Assembly: GCA_018900975.1 (NCBI GenBank)
Contig: JAHIFK010000140.1
Location: 1 to 6,228, forward strand
Length of the DNA: 6,228 bases
Direction of reading: 5' to 3'
From: Methanobacteriota archaeon
GTDB lineage: Archaea; Halobacteriota; Methanosarcinia; Methanosarcinales; Methanoperedenaceae
Part shown: positions 5,928-6,228 of the stretch, piece after piece
How the letters are laid out: each line of letters begins with the position of its first letter
How positions within the stretch are numbered: position 1 is the first letter of the stretch
Program-made: the position numbers and the translations under genes
Notes under the pieces: generated by a model
Told to the model about the DNA's origin: nothing
What the model saw: the letters and a program-made list of their open reading frames with translations, nothing else
The model's database searches: none

Positions 5928-6228
5928 ATGGCAGTCCTGCTCTACGGGTCAGTTGTAAAAGGCGAGGAAACGCCAAGGAGCGACATCGATATCTGCCTTG
6001 TAGCTCCAACTTGCAAGGACCAAGCCGGTTTGCTCAGGGAAGTGCACAGGAATCTGGATGTATTTTCCAAGAAATATGATGTCAGGATATTTGAGGAACT
6101 GCCCCTGTATATCCAGATCCAGATCATCGAGAACCATGAGATCATCTACACAAAGGATGTGTATGAAATGTTCGAGTATTTTTATCATTTCAGGAAGCTA
6201 TGGGAGGATCAGGCGTCAAGACAGCATG
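5928..6228 (+). CDS. Minimal nucleotidyltransferase (MNT, MntA-like) protein, start unclear, 3' end cut off by window
   Basis: A nucleotidyltransferase domain of the polymerase beta superfamily. The active-site block reads YGSVVKGEETPRSDIDI: Gly-Ser at 5946-5951, metal-binding Asp at 5982-5984 and 5988-5990, and a likely third Asp at 6078-6080 (KYDVRIFEELP). The tail (YEMFEYFYHFRKLWEDQ) is typical of archaeal MNT proteins next to HEPN genes and runs off the window, probably near its natural end. In type VII systems MntA transfers AMP to its HepT partner. The start is a problem. ATG at 5928 begins almost at the first core strand. Coding-like sequence (EIDKDFSFLFARKDL) runs in frame from 5883, but no standard start is available there. 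An in-frame ATG at 5874 is closed by TAA at 5880-5882. The gene may therefore be damaged at its 5' end or depend on a poor start. Domain identity is firm; expression is doubtful. Confidence 0.8.
   Translation, partial: MAVLLYGSVVKGEETPRSDIDICLVAPTCKDQAGLLREVHRNLDVFSKKYDVRIFEELPLYIQIQIIENHEIIYTKDVYEMFEYFYHFRKLWEDQASRQH

Noticed and set aside
1..6228. tRNA, rRNA, CRISPR array, insertion sequence or intein
   Set aside because: I looked through the gaps and the ribonucleotide reductase active-site blocks and saw no cloverleaf, regularly spaced repeats, transposase motifs or intein insertion.

Overview
The window looks archaeal, probably a euryarchaeon of the methanogen/ANME type (tentative). The genes are preceded by A/T-rich TATA-like boxes about 30 bases upstream of the starts, with purine-rich tracts or short ribosome binding sites. 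The cysteine desulfurase homologue carries an active-site substitution known from Archaeoglobus. The ribonucleotide reductase is the adenosylcobalamin class, and the last two genes are an archaeal-style HEPN/minimal nucleotidyltransferase pair. All genes I can support lie on the + strand.

Layout. (1) 1-2058 is an iron-sulfur assembly operon. It holds the C-terminal 231 residues of a NifS/IscS-like protein, cut by the window edge, and 12 bases later a 449-residue fusion of a NifU/IscU scaffold to a thioredoxin-reductase-like flavoprotein. The NifS-like protein lacks the lysine that holds PLP. The flavoprotein lacks the CxxC of thioredoxin reductase and resembles the TrxR-like ferredoxin/flavodoxin:NAD(P) reductases. 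(2) 2059-2315 is a 257-base gap rich in palindromes and TATA-like boxes. (3) 2316-3287 is an A/T-rich gene for an unrecognised, probably all-helical protein of 323 residues with a degenerate recurring motif. (4) 3423-5465 encodes class II ribonucleotide reductase with an N-terminal ATP-cone. Its reading frame has no ATG, GTG or TTG at the expected start. (5) 5494-6228 is a type VII-like HEPN/MNT locus with its own promoter and a 12-base direct repeat. The HEPN gene stops inside its RX4-6H motif, and the MNT frame has a stop where its start should be, so the locus looks damaged.

How they fit together. The first two genes probably form one scaffold complex. Because the NifS-like partner probably cannot bind PLP normally, while keeping the mobile-loop cysteine, the complex may use free sulfide and take electrons from NAD(P)H through the fused flavoprotein. 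This is the most interesting part of the window and is a hypothesis. The other genes appear to be separate transcription units: an orphan gene, a housekeeping dNTP-synthesis gene and a decaying toxin-antitoxin-like pair.
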